Positions 1-6,587 of a stretch of DNA of 6,674 nt are shown one piece after another. Under the pieces are notes generated by a model, which saw nothing but the letters and a program-made list of their open reading frames with translations, did not search any database and had not been told where the DNA came from. Position 1 is the first letter of the stretch. Each line of letters starts with the position of its first letter. The position numbers and the translations under genes are program-made. This stretch comes from Betaproteobacteria bacterium (GTDB lineage Bacteria; Pseudomonadota; Gammaproteobacteria; Burkholderiales; SG8-39): NCBI GenBank assembly GCA_011391295.1, contig JAABQT010000090.1:1-6674 (forward strand). The letters are read 5' to 3'.

Positions 1-765
1 GACCTGTTCCGCATCATCGTCAATGCCGGCACCGCGCAGAAGGATCTCGCCTGGCTGGACAGCCTGCGCACGACCGGCATCTCGCTGCGGCCACGGCGCG
101 ACCTCGCCATGATCGCGGTGCAGGGGCCGCAGGCGCGCGAGAAAACCTGGCAGGCGCTGCCGGATCTGCAGGCCGCAAGCGAACCGCTCGGCGCGTTCTT
201 CGGCGCACAGGCCGGCGAGACTTTTATCGCGCGCACCGGCTACACCGGCGAAGACGGGTTCGAATTGCTGCTGCCGGCGGCGCGCGCGCCCGAGGCATGG
301 CAGCGCCTCGCCGCCGCGGGCGTGCGGCCCTGTGGCCTGGGCGCACGCGACACGCTGCGCCTCGAAGCCGGCATGAACCTCTACGGCCAGGACATGGACC
401 AGACGGTGACGCCGCTCGAAGCGGGCCTCGCCTGGACTGTCGCGCTCGAGGACGCGCGCGACTTCGTCGGCAAGGCGGCGCTGCTCGCGCAAAGGCCCGT
501 GCATGGACTCGTCGGCCTGGTCCTGCTCGGCCGCGGCGGGGTCCTGCGCGCGCACCAGAAGGTACGGGCCGCGATCGGCGCGGGCGAGATCACCAGCGGC
601 GGCTTTTCTCCGACGCTCGAGAAATCAATCGCGCTCGCGCGCCTGCCCGCTGGCTGCATGCCCGGCGCGAAGGTGCAGGTCGAAGTGCGCGACAGGATGC
701 TCGAGGCATTGGTCGTCAAGCCGCCCTTCGTGCGCCACGGCAAGTCCCTCCTTCCGAATTCATGA
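1..765 (+). CDS. gcvT: Glycine cleavage system T protein (aminomethyltransferase), 5'-truncated by the window edge
   Basis: GcvT takes the aminomethyl group held on lipoyl-GcvH, releases ammonia and gives 5,10-methylenetetrahydrofolate; it acts in the cytoplasm. The frame is open from base 1 and gives 254 residues before the TGA at 763-765. Compared from memory with E. coli GcvT (about 364 residues), roughly 105 N-terminal residues are missing, including the conserved DDLIV segment. Family signatures follow in order: FRIIVNAGT at the edge, MIAVQGP from nt 109, [10 protein letters not shown] near nt 235, [19 protein letters not shown] near nt 331, [10 protein letters not shown] near nt 590 and the C-terminal [10 protein letters not shown]. 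The in-frame ATG at 109 is an internal methionine (MIAVQGP), not the start. The gene leads the gcvTHP string, with gcvH 13 nt downstream. Nothing looks degraded. Identification is firm; the true start cannot be seen. Confidence 0.97.
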   Translation, partial: DLFRIIVNAGTAQKDLAWLDSLRTTGISLRPRRDLAMIAVQGPQAREKTWQALPDLQAASEPLGAFFGAQAGETFIARTGYTGEDGFELLLPAARAPEAWQRLAAAGVRPCGLGARDTLRLEAGMNLYGQDMDQTVTPLEAGLAWTVALEDARDFVGKAALLAQRPVHGLVGLVLLGRGGVLRAHQKVRAAIGAGEITSGGFSPTLEKSIALARLPAGCMPGAKVQVEVRDRMLEALVVKPPFVRHGKSLLPNS

Positions 766-768
766 AGC

Positions 769-774
769 GGAGAG
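769..774 (+). promoter_or_regulatory. Ribosome binding site for gcvH
   Basis: GGAGAG sits in the short gcvT-gcvH gap, 4 nt before the ATG at 779. The spacing is rather short, but this is the only purine-rich Shine-Dalgarno-like run before the start, and it supports the ATG at 779 as the gcvH start. Confidence 0.6.
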
Positions 775-778
775 CCCG

Positions 779-1156
779 ATGAAACACCCCGAGAACCTCA
801 GGTACACCGCATCGCACGAGTGGGTGCGCGCCGAGCAGGACGGCACCCTCACCATCGGCATTACCGAGCATGCGCAGGACGCACTCGGCGACCTGGTGTT
901 CATCGAGCTGCCGGCAGTGGGGCGCAAGCTCGCCGCCGAGGAAGCTTGCGTGGTGGTGGAGTCGGTCAAGGCCGCTTCCGACGTCTACGCGCCGGTCGCG
1001 GGCGAGGTGGTGGCGGTGAACAGCGCCGTGGTCGAAGCCCCGGCCGACCTGAACAAGGATCCGTACGCGGCGTGGCTGTTCCGCATCCGGCCGGCGGCGA
1101 AGTTCGATCCGGCGACGCTGCTCGACGCAGCGGCCTACGAAAAAGGCCTCACCTGA
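779..1156 (+). CDS. gcvH: Glycine cleavage system H protein (lipoyl carrier)
   Basis: GcvH is the small lipoylated shuttle of the glycine cleavage system: its lipoyl arm takes the aminomethyl group from GcvP, presents it to GcvT and is re-oxidised by lipoamide dehydrogenase. The product is 125 residues, the usual size. It shows the family start ([12 protein letters not shown], residues 5-16), the [12 protein letters not shown] segment (27-38) and the lipoylation motif [15 protein letters not shown] with the modified lysine at K64. The later [12 protein letters not shown] stretch matches the usual NxDPYxxGWL-type region. The reading frame stays open upstream to nt 503, but that extension only runs out of frame through gcvT; the ATG at 779 gives the family N terminus and has a Shine-Dalgarno before it. 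The gene lies between gcvT and gcvP, with 1 nt before gcvP. Nothing is odd in the protein. Confidence 0.97.
   Translation: MKHPENLRYTASHEWVRAEQDGTLTIGITEHAQDALGDLVFIELPAVGRKLAAEEACVVVESVKAASDVYAPVAGEVVAVNSAVVEAPADLNKDPYAAWLFRIRPAAKFDPATLLDAAAYEKGLT
1141..1146 (+). promoter_or_regulatory. Weak ribosome binding site for gcvP, inside the gcvH 3' end
   Basis: AAAAGG ends 11 nt before the gcvP ATG at 1158 and lies within the last codons of gcvH. It is a weak match at a slightly long spacing. With only 1 nt between the gcvH stop and the gcvP start, gcvP translation probably depends largely on ribosomes finishing gcvH. Confidence 0.35.
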
Positions 1157-1157
1157 C

Positions 1158-4004
1158 ATGAACTTCGAATCGCTGCTGCACCGCGACGCGTTCCACGCGC
1201 GCCACATCGGACCCGACGCGACCGAGGAGCGCGAGATGCTGGCGTTGCTCGGCGCTGCCACGCGCGCCGAGCTGGTCGCGCAGGCGATGCCCGCCGCCAT
1301 CCGCCAGCGCGAGCCGCTCGCGCTGCCCGGGCCGCTCGATGAAGCCGAGGCGCTCGACGAGCTGCGCCGCATCGCATTGCAGAACCGCATCTGGCGCAGC
1401 TACATCGGCACCGGTTATTCAGCCTGCCACACGCCGCAGGTCATCCAGCGCAACGTACTCGAGAACCCTGGCTGGTACACCGCGTACACGCCCTACCAGG
1501 CCGAGATCTCGCAAGGCCGGCTCGAAGTGCTGCTCACCTTCCAGCAGATGGTGATCGACCTCACCGGCCTGGCGGTGGCGAACGCATCGCTGCTTGACGA
1601 AGCGACGGCCGCGGGCGAAGCGATGACCTTGATCCGGCGCGCCTCGAAGTCCAAGGCGCAGGCGTTCTTCGTGGACGCCGCGTGCCACCCGCAGGTGATC
1701 GCGGTGATCCGCACGCGTGCAAAGTGGCTCGGCATTCCGGTGACGGTGGGCGATGCGGCCCGGGCGCTGGACCCCGCCGCGGTATTCGGCGCGCATCTGC
1801 AGTACCCGGATACCTACGGCGCGGTGCGCGACTGGGCCGCGCTCATCGCGCAAGTGCACGCCGCGCAGGGCCTCGTTTCCCTCGGCACCGATCTGCTCGC
1901 GCTGCTGCTGCTCAAATCGCCCGGCGACCTGGGCGCGGACGTTGCCATCGGTTCGGCGCAGCGCTTCGGCGTGCCGCTCGGCTACGGCGGCCCGCACGCG
2001 GGGTTCATGGCGGCGCGGGAGGGGCTGTTGCGCCAGATGCCGGGGCGCATCATCGGCGTAAGCAGGGACGCCGCCGGCCGCACTGCCTACCGCATGGCGT
2101 TGCAGACGCGCGAGCAGCACATCCGGCGCGAAAAAGCGACGAGCAACATCTGCACCTCGCAGGTGCTGCTCGCCAACATCTCCGCGCTCTACGCCGTGTG
2201 GCACGGCCCCGAGGGATTGCGGCGCATCGCGCTGCGCTGCCACGCGCTCGCGCGGCTGCTCGCGCAGTCGCTCGCGCCCGAGTCGGCCGCGTACTTCGAT
2301 ACGCTGAGCTTCGCGGTGGGCGCCGCACAGCACGACATCCGCGCGCGCGCGCTCGAAAAGCAGGTCAACCTGCGCTGGATCGGCGAGGCGCGCGTCGGCG
2401 TAAGCGTGGACGAGACCACCACGCCCGAGGACGTCGCCGACCTCGCATGGGTGCTGACCGGCAAGGACGAAGGCGTCGCCGAGCGCGCCCGGGCGCTGGG
2501 CGCAGAACCGGAGGCGATTCCGCAGGCGTTGCGGCGCTCCGACGCGGTGCTCGCGCACCCGGTGTTCAAGCGCTACCGCAGCGAGAGCGAAATGATGCGC
2601 TATCTCAAGCGCCTGGAGAACCGCGACTACTCGCTGGCTCAGGGCATGATCCCGCTCGGCTCCTGCACCATGAAGCTGAACGCGGCGGCCGAGATGGCGC
2701 CGCTGTCCTGGCGGCACTTCGCCGCGCTGCATCCGTTCGTGCCCGGCGAGCAGGCCGAGGGCTACGCGCGCGTGCTGGGCGACGTGTCCTCGGCCCTGAG
2801 CGCGATCACCGGGCTGCCGGCGATGACCATGCAGCCCAATTCAGGCGCCAACGGCGAGTACGCGGGACTGGTCGCGATCCGCAATTACCACGCCGCGAGC
2901 GGCGAGGCGAAACGCGACGTATGCCTCATCCCCTCCTCGGCGCACGGTACCAACCCGGCCTCGGCGCATCTTGCGGGCCTCGAGGTGGTGGTGGTCGCCT
3001 GCGACGCGAAAGGAAATGTGGACCTCGCCGACCTCGAGACAAAGGTGGCGCAGCACGCCGAGCGGCTCGCCGCGCTGATGATCACCTACCCCTCGACGCA
3101 CGGCGTGTTCGAAGCCGACGTCAAGAAGATCTGTGACCGCGTGCACCGGGCGGGCGGCCAGGTGTACATGGATGGCGCCAACCTGAACGCGCTCGCCGGG
3201 CTCGCGCGCCCGGCCGACCTCGGCGCAGACGTGTGCCACATCAACCTGCACAAGACTTTCTGCATTCCGCACGGCGGCGGCGGCCCCGGCATGGGGCCGA
3301 TCGGCGTCGCCGCGCACCTGGCGCCGCACCTGCCGACGCACCCGGTGGTGCCGGCGCCGGGGTGCAGCGCGCAGAACGGCACGGTGAGCGCCTCGCCCTA
3401 CGGCAGTCCGCTCATCGTCACCATCTCGTGGATGTACCTGCGCATGATGGGCGCCGAGGGCATCCGGCGCGCGAGCGAGACCGCGATCCTGTCGGCGAAT
3501 TACATCGCCGCGCGGCTTGCGCCCTTGTTTCGCGTGCTCTACGCCGGCAAGGGCGGGCGCGTGGCGCACGAGTGCGTCCTCGACCTGCGCGGGCTGAAGG
3601 ACGAGTACGGCGTCAATGCCGAGGACGTCGCCAAGCGCCTCATGGACTATGGCTTTCACGCGCCGACGCTGTCCTTCCCGGTCGCCGACACGCTGATGGT
3701 CGAGCCGACCGAGAGCGAGTCGAAAGCCGAGCTGGACCGCTTCTGCGACGCGATGATCGCGATCCACGGCGAACTGCAGAAGATCAAGCGCGGCACCTGG
3801 GACGCGAAGGATAATCCGCTGCACAATGCACCGCATACCGCCGAGGAACTGGCGGGCGACTGGCAGCACCCGTACACGCGCGCCGAGGCGGCTTACCCGC
3901 TGCCGGCGCTGCGCGCGCACAAGTACTGGCCGCCGGTGAAACGCCTGGACCAGGTGTACGGCGACCGCAATTTCTCTTGCACCCTCCCGCCGCGAGAACC
4001 ATGA
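1158..4004 (+). CDS. gcvP: Glycine dehydrogenase (decarboxylating), P protein, single-chain form
   Basis: GcvP is the PLP enzyme that decarboxylates glycine and passes the aminomethyl group to the lipoyl arm of GcvH. It is 948 residues, close to the roughly 957 of E. coli, so this is the fused form and not the split GcvPA/GcvPB pair. The N-terminal half (to about residue 435) opens with HARHIGPDATEER and carries SYIGTGYSACHTP and ENPGWYTAYTPYQAEISQGR. The C-terminal half begins near residue 450 and shows LGSCTMKLN (500-508), QPNSGANGEYAGL (from 559), SAHGTNPASA (from 594), DGANLNAL and HINLHKTFCIPHGGGGPGMG. The PLP Schiff-base lysine should be K699 (LHKTF). The start at 1158 is 1 nt after the gcvH stop and gives the normal N terminus. 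The stop overlaps the next gene's start as ATGA (4001-4004). No frameshift or missing catalytic motif is visible. Confidence 0.98.
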   Translation: MNFESLLHRDAFHARHIGPDATEEREMLALLGAATRAELVAQAMPAAIRQREPLALPGPLDEAEALDELRRIALQNRIWRSYIGTGYSACHTPQVIQRNVLENPGWYTAYTPYQAEISQGRLEVLLTFQQMVIDLTGLAVANASLLDEATAAGEAMTLIRRASKSKAQAFFVDAACHPQVIAVIRTRAKWLGIPVTVGDAARALDPAAVFGAHLQYPDTYGAVRDWAALIAQVHAAQGLVSLGTDLLALLLLKSPGDLGADVAIGSAQRFGVPLGYGGPHAGFMAAREGLLRQMPGRIIGVSRDAAGRTAYRMALQTREQHIRREKATSNICTSQVLLANISALYAVWHGPEGLRRIALRCHALARLLAQSLAPESAAYFDTLSFAVGAAQHDIRARALEKQVNLRWIGEARVGVSVDETTTPEDVADLAWVLTGKDEGVAERARALGAEPEAIPQALRRSDAVLAHPVFKRYRSESEMMRYLKRLENRDYSLAQGMIPLGSCTMKLNAAAEMAPLSWRHFAALHPFVPGEQAEGYARVLGDVSSALSAITGLPAMTMQPNSGANGEYAGLVAIRNYHAASGEAKRDVCLIPSSAHGTNPASAHLAGLEVVVVACDAKGNVDLADLETKVAQHAERLAALMITYPSTHGVFEADVKKICDRVHRAGGQVYMDGANLNALAGLARPADLGADVCHINLHKTFCIPHGGGGPGMGPIGVAAHLAPHLPTHPVVPAPGCSAQNGTVSASPYGSPLIVTISWMYLRMMGAEGIRRASETAILSANYIAARLAPLFRVLYAGKGGRVAHECVLDLRGLKDEYGVNAEDVAKRLMDYGFHAPTLSFPVADTLMVEPTESESKAELDRFCDAMIAIHGELQKIKRGTWDAKDNPLHNAPHTAEELAGDWQHPYTRAEAAYPLPALRAHKYWPPVKRLDQVYGDRNFSCTLPPREP

Positions 4005-5200
4005 AAATCACCGCCCTCGAAACCCTGCGCATCGACGAGTTCCCGAACCTGCTCTGGGTGCAGGTGCACACCGACCAGGGACTGGTCGGGCTGGGGGAAA
4101 CTTTTTACGGCCCGGACTCCGCCGAGGGTCACATTCACAGCATCATCGCCACCTACCTGCTGGGCAAGGATCCGCTGCTCATCGACCGGCACCACGCGCA
4201 GCTGATCGGTTATGTGGGCTTCAACGGCTCGAGCGCGGAGCAGCGCGCACGCTCAGCCGTCGATATCGCGCTCTGGGATCTCTGGGGCCAGGCCAGCGGC
4301 CAACCCATCCACCAGTTGCTGGGCGGCGCGGTGCGCGACGACATCCGCGTCTACAACACCTGCGCGGGCTACCAATATGTCCGGCAAAAGCCGGTGCAGG
4401 GCACCGCCAACTTCGGGCTCGGCCAAGCCGAAGGCCCCTATGAGGACCTGGACGCCTTTTTGCATCGCGCCGACGAGCTTGCCGAGAGCCTGCTAGGCAT
4501 GGGCATTACCGGCATGAAGATCTGGCCTTTCGATTTCGCCGCGGAAGCATCCAACGGCGCCTACCTCTCGGCGGGCGACCTGGACAAGGCGCTGGAACCC
4601 TTTTCGAAGATCCGCAAAGCCGTCGGCGGCAAGATGGACGTGATGTGCGAACTGCATGCGCTGTGGAACCTGCCAGCCGCCAAGGGCATCGTGCATGCAC
4701 TGGAGCCCTACGCGCCGCTGTGGATCGAGGACCCGGTGTTCATGGATCAGCTGGAAAGCCTGGGAGAACTGCAGGCCGGCACGCACCAGATGATCGCCAC
4801 CGGCGAAACGCTGGGCGGGCGCGCGCAGTACAAGGATCTCCTGCAGCGCCATGGCGCCGGCATGGCAATCCTGGACGTCGCCTGGTGCGGCGGCATCTCC
4901 GAAGCGCGCAAGGTCGGCGCGATGGCGGAGGCCTGGCACACGAACGTGGCCTTTCACGATTGCACCGGACCCGTTGTGCTCGCCGCGTCCACGCACCTGG
5001 CGCTGAACGCACGCAACTGCTTCATCCAGGAGATCGTGCGCGCCTTCTACTACGGCTGGTACGCAGAGCTGGTCACCGCACTGCCCCCGATCAAGAATGG
5101 CCGCATCACCGTACCGCCCGGCCCGGGGCTGGGACTGAAGCTCAATGCGGAACGCTTCAAGGGCAAGGACGTGCGCCGCCGCACGAGCCGAGCTTCATAG
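4001..5200 (+). CDS. Mandelate racemase/muconate lactonizing enzyme family protein, probable acid-sugar dehydratase-like enzyme, substrate unknown
   Basis: This 399-residue protein belongs to the enolase superfamily, whose members abstract a proton next to a carboxylate with Mg2+ help; many MR-type members dehydrate sugar acids. An N-terminal capping domain (about 1-115, with the VDIALWDLWGQ helix at 87-97) precedes a TIM barrel. Visible active-site candidates are K173 in GMKIWPFD, metal ligands E217 (CELHALWN), E243 (WIEDP) and E269 (TGE), and a D292/H319 pair (LDVAW; FHDCTGP). The Asp-His spacing of 27 equals that of the D270-H297 dyad of mandelate racemase. The tail NGRITVPPGPGLGLKL is typical. 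The first ligand is Glu, not the Asp of mandelate racemase; I recall this in an uncharacterised ExHxLW subgroup. The ATG at 4001 overlaps the gcvP stop and lacks a clear Shine-Dalgarno, so coupling is likely. A TTG at 3977 would add 8 residues but is less likely. Racemase or cycloisomerase activity is not excluded. Confidence 0.9.
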   Translation: MKITALETLRIDEFPNLLWVQVHTDQGLVGLGETFYGPDSAEGHIHSIIATYLLGKDPLLIDRHHAQLIGYVGFNGSSAEQRARSAVDIALWDLWGQASGQPIHQLLGGAVRDDIRVYNTCAGYQYVRQKPVQGTANFGLGQAEGPYEDLDAFLHRADELAESLLGMGITGMKIWPFDFAAEASNGAYLSAGDLDKALEPFSKIRKAVGGKMDVMCELHALWNLPAAKGIVHALEPYAPLWIEDPVFMDQLESLGELQAGTHQMIATGETLGGRAQYKDLLQRHGAGMAILDVAWCGGISEARKVGAMAEAWHTNVAFHDCTGPVVLAASTHLALNARNCFIQEIVRAFYYGWYAELVTALPPIKNGRITVPPGPGLGLKLNAERFKGKDVRRRTSRAS

Positions 5201-6028
5201 TCCGAGCGCCGCCTTCATCTGCTTGAGCCCCTCCTGCTGCGGGGAATACATCCGGCCGCCGATCATCCCGCCGTCGACCACGATGTCGGTGCCGTTGACG
5301 AAGCTCGAGTGCTCGGAGGCGAGCCAGAGGACACACTGCGCGATGTCGTCGGGGGCGCCGGCGCGCGGGATCGGCTGCATCCTGGCGTAGCGCGGCGCCA
5401 GCTCGGCCACCAGCCTGTCCGCCTTGCCCGCTTCCATGCCCAGCGCCTTGGGCATGATTCCGGTCGCGATCAGGCCGGGCGACACCGAATTGACGCGCAC
5501 GTTGTGCTCGCCGAGCTCCATGGCGACGCAGCGGCTCAGATGGTTCACGGCGGCCTTGGCGGCGGCGTAGACCATGGAGCTGGAGTAGCCGGCAAGATGC
5601 GCCGCGATCGAGCCGTTGTTGACGATGCTCCCGGAGCACTGGCGCATCATGACGGGCGCCGCATGCTTCATGCCGAGCATGACCGAGCGCACCAGCAGCG
5701 CCATCGCCGCATCGAAGCCCTCGACGGGAATGCCGGTGATGCTGCCCGTGGGCGCCGGGCCGCCGGCGTTGTTGAACAGGCAGTCCAGCCGGCCGAACTG
5801 GGCCAAGGCCTGATCGAGCACCCGTTTCCAGTCTGCTTCCACGGTGGCGTCCGCCTGTTCGAAGCGCGCAGCTTTCCCGAGCCTCTGTTGCAAGGCTTCA
5901 CCTTCCGGCCTGCGCCGGCCCGTGAACAACACGCGCGCGCCTTCTTCGACGAACAGCTCCGCCGTGCGCGCGCCGATGCCGCTGGTGGCACCCGTGATGA
6001 TTGCTACCTTGCCGTCAAGCATTCCCAT
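5195..6028 (-). CDS. Classical SDR-family NAD(P)-dependent oxidoreductase
   Basis: This 277-residue protein is a cytoplasmic short-chain dehydrogenase/reductase that would interconvert an alcohol and a carbonyl; the substrate is unknown. It shows the cofactor motif TGATSGIG (12-19), NNAG (86-89), the catalytic serine in NNGS (S140), Y154 and K158 in YAAAK, SPGLIATGI (183-191) and the C-terminal FVNGTDIVVDGG. Arg38-Arg40 after the second strand (FTGRRR) suggest NADP(H), an inference only. The position that normally carries the fourth catalytic residue, Asn in a VNL-type motif, reads LLV here (L112), and the Ser-Tyr spacing is 14 instead of the common 13. The ATG at 6028 is chosen because AGGGAG lies 6 nt upstream; a second ATG at residue 3 is possible. 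It follows the cinA-like gene by 17 nt, so the two probably form an operon. Its stop codon abuts the stop of the convergent MR/MLE gene. Confidence 0.93.
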   Translation of the reverse strand: MGMLDGKVAIITGATSGIGARTAELFVEEGARVLFTGRRRPEGEALQQRLGKAARFEQADATVEADWKRVLDQALAQFGRLDCLFNNAGGPAPTGSITGIPVEGFDAAMALLVRSVMLGMKHAAPVMMRQCSGSIVNNGSIAAHLAGYSSSMVYAAAKAAVNHLSRCVAMELGEHNVRVNSVSPGLIATGIMPKALGMEAGKADRLVAELAPRYARMQPIPRAGAPDDIAQCVLWLASEHSSFVNGTDIVVDGGMIGGRMYSPQQEGLKQMKAALGL

Positions 6029-6034
6029 GGCTCA

Positions 6035-6040
6035 CTCCCT
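6035..6040 (-). promoter_or_regulatory. Ribosome binding site for the SDR gene
   Basis: Read on the minus strand, AGGGAG lies 6 nt before the ATG at 6028, inside the 17-nt gap after the cinA-like stop. This is near-ideal spacing and it fixes the SDR start. Confidence 0.75.
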
Positions 6041-6045
6041 GTCGC

Positions 6046-6537
6046 TCAAAATGCGGATTCTTGCATGCACGCGTCGAGCAGCTCGAGCGCACGCCGCGCG
6101 AAGACCCACATATTGTCCTCGCGCGCGGCGCTGCCCGTCTCGACGGTGATGACCGCCTCGACCGGCCCGGACACCGCGATGCACGCGTGTCCCGCAGGGT
6201 CGCCGTAGCGGTTGCCCTTCGGGCCGCTCGCGCCGGTCTCGCTCAGGCCCCAGGTCGTGCCGAGCTTCTCGCGCACCCGCCGCGCCATGAGCCGCGCGAA
6301 CGGCTCGCTCGCCGAGCGCATGCCCGCCAGGTCCTGCGGCGTGATGCCCAGCAGCGCCTCCCGCCCGGCCGCCGTGTAGATCACGCAGCCGCCGACGTAA
6401 TAGGCCGAGGCGCCCGGGACCGCGACCAGGGCCGCGTTGATCACTCCGCCCGCCGAGGACTCGGCCACTGCCAGCGTCTGCCCGCGTTCGATCAGCCGCG
6501 CGCCGACCGCGACGCCGAGTTTCGTCAGTGATTCCAT
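6046..6537 (-). CDS. Stand-alone CinA C-terminal-domain (PncC-like) protein with altered active-site motif
   Basis: At 163 residues this matches the size of single-domain PncC proteins such as that of E. coli (about 165). PncC deamidates nicotinamide mononucleotide to nicotinate mononucleotide in NAD salvage. Family landmarks are LAVAESSAGG (22-31), VPGASAYYVGG (40-50), VIYTAAGREALLGI (52-65), SETGASGPKG (99-108) and PAGHACIAVSGP (114-125). Two positions depart from the consensus I know: the usual AESCTGG reads AESSAGG, and the lysine usually found after YSNEA-type sequence is Arg (R59). Serine S27 and Tyr54 are kept. Deamidase activity is therefore uncertain, and I give no symbol. The N-terminal MoaB-like domain of full CinA is absent; a Shine-Dalgarno directly before the ATG shows this is the natural start and not a truncation. 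It is the first gene of a probable operon with the SDR gene, with no obvious functional link. Confidence 0.85.
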   Translation of the reverse strand: MESLTKLGVAVGARLIERGQTLAVAESSAGGVINAALVAVPGASAYYVGGCVIYTAAGREALLGITPQDLAGMRSASEPFARLMARRVREKLGTTWGLSETGASGPKGNRYGDPAGHACIAVSGPVEAVITVETGSAAREDNMWVFARRALELLDACMQESAF

Positions 6538-6544
6538 GTTCGTG

Positions 6545-6550
6545 CTCCTT
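6545..6550 (-). promoter_or_regulatory. Ribosome binding site for the cinA-like gene
   Basis: On the minus strand AAGGAG lies 7 nt before the ATG at 6537, a strong match at good spacing. It supports the short single-domain start. No convincing -35/-10 pair was found between it and position 6674, so the operon promoter remains unplaced. Confidence 0.8.
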
Positions 6551-6587
6551 GCGCGTGTGCGCCGAATTGCCCTTCAACGCCGATCCA

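Noticed and set aside
1419..2732. Long minus-strand open frame (437 codons) opposite gcvP, plus other long frames inside gcvP on both strands
   Set aside because: They lie within a gene with intact family motifs throughout. Their peptides are Arg/Ala/Gly-rich with no recognisable domain, as expected for stop-poor shadow frames in GC-rich DNA.
3977..4000. Upstream TTG start that would extend the MR/MLE protein by 8 residues
   Set aside because: The extension (HPPAART) does not look like this family's N terminus, while the ATG at 4001 gives a typical start and the common ATGA overlap with gcvP.
5171..5184. Small inverted repeat GTGCG-CCGC-CGCAC near the end of the MR/MLE gene as a terminator
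   Set aside because: The stem is only 5 bp, lies inside coding sequence and is not followed by a T-run.
5309..6208. Plus-strand open frame of 299 codons opposite the SDR and cinA-like genes
   Set aside because: It crosses the boundary of two clear minus-strand genes and its peptide shows no family signature, so it is an antisense shadow.
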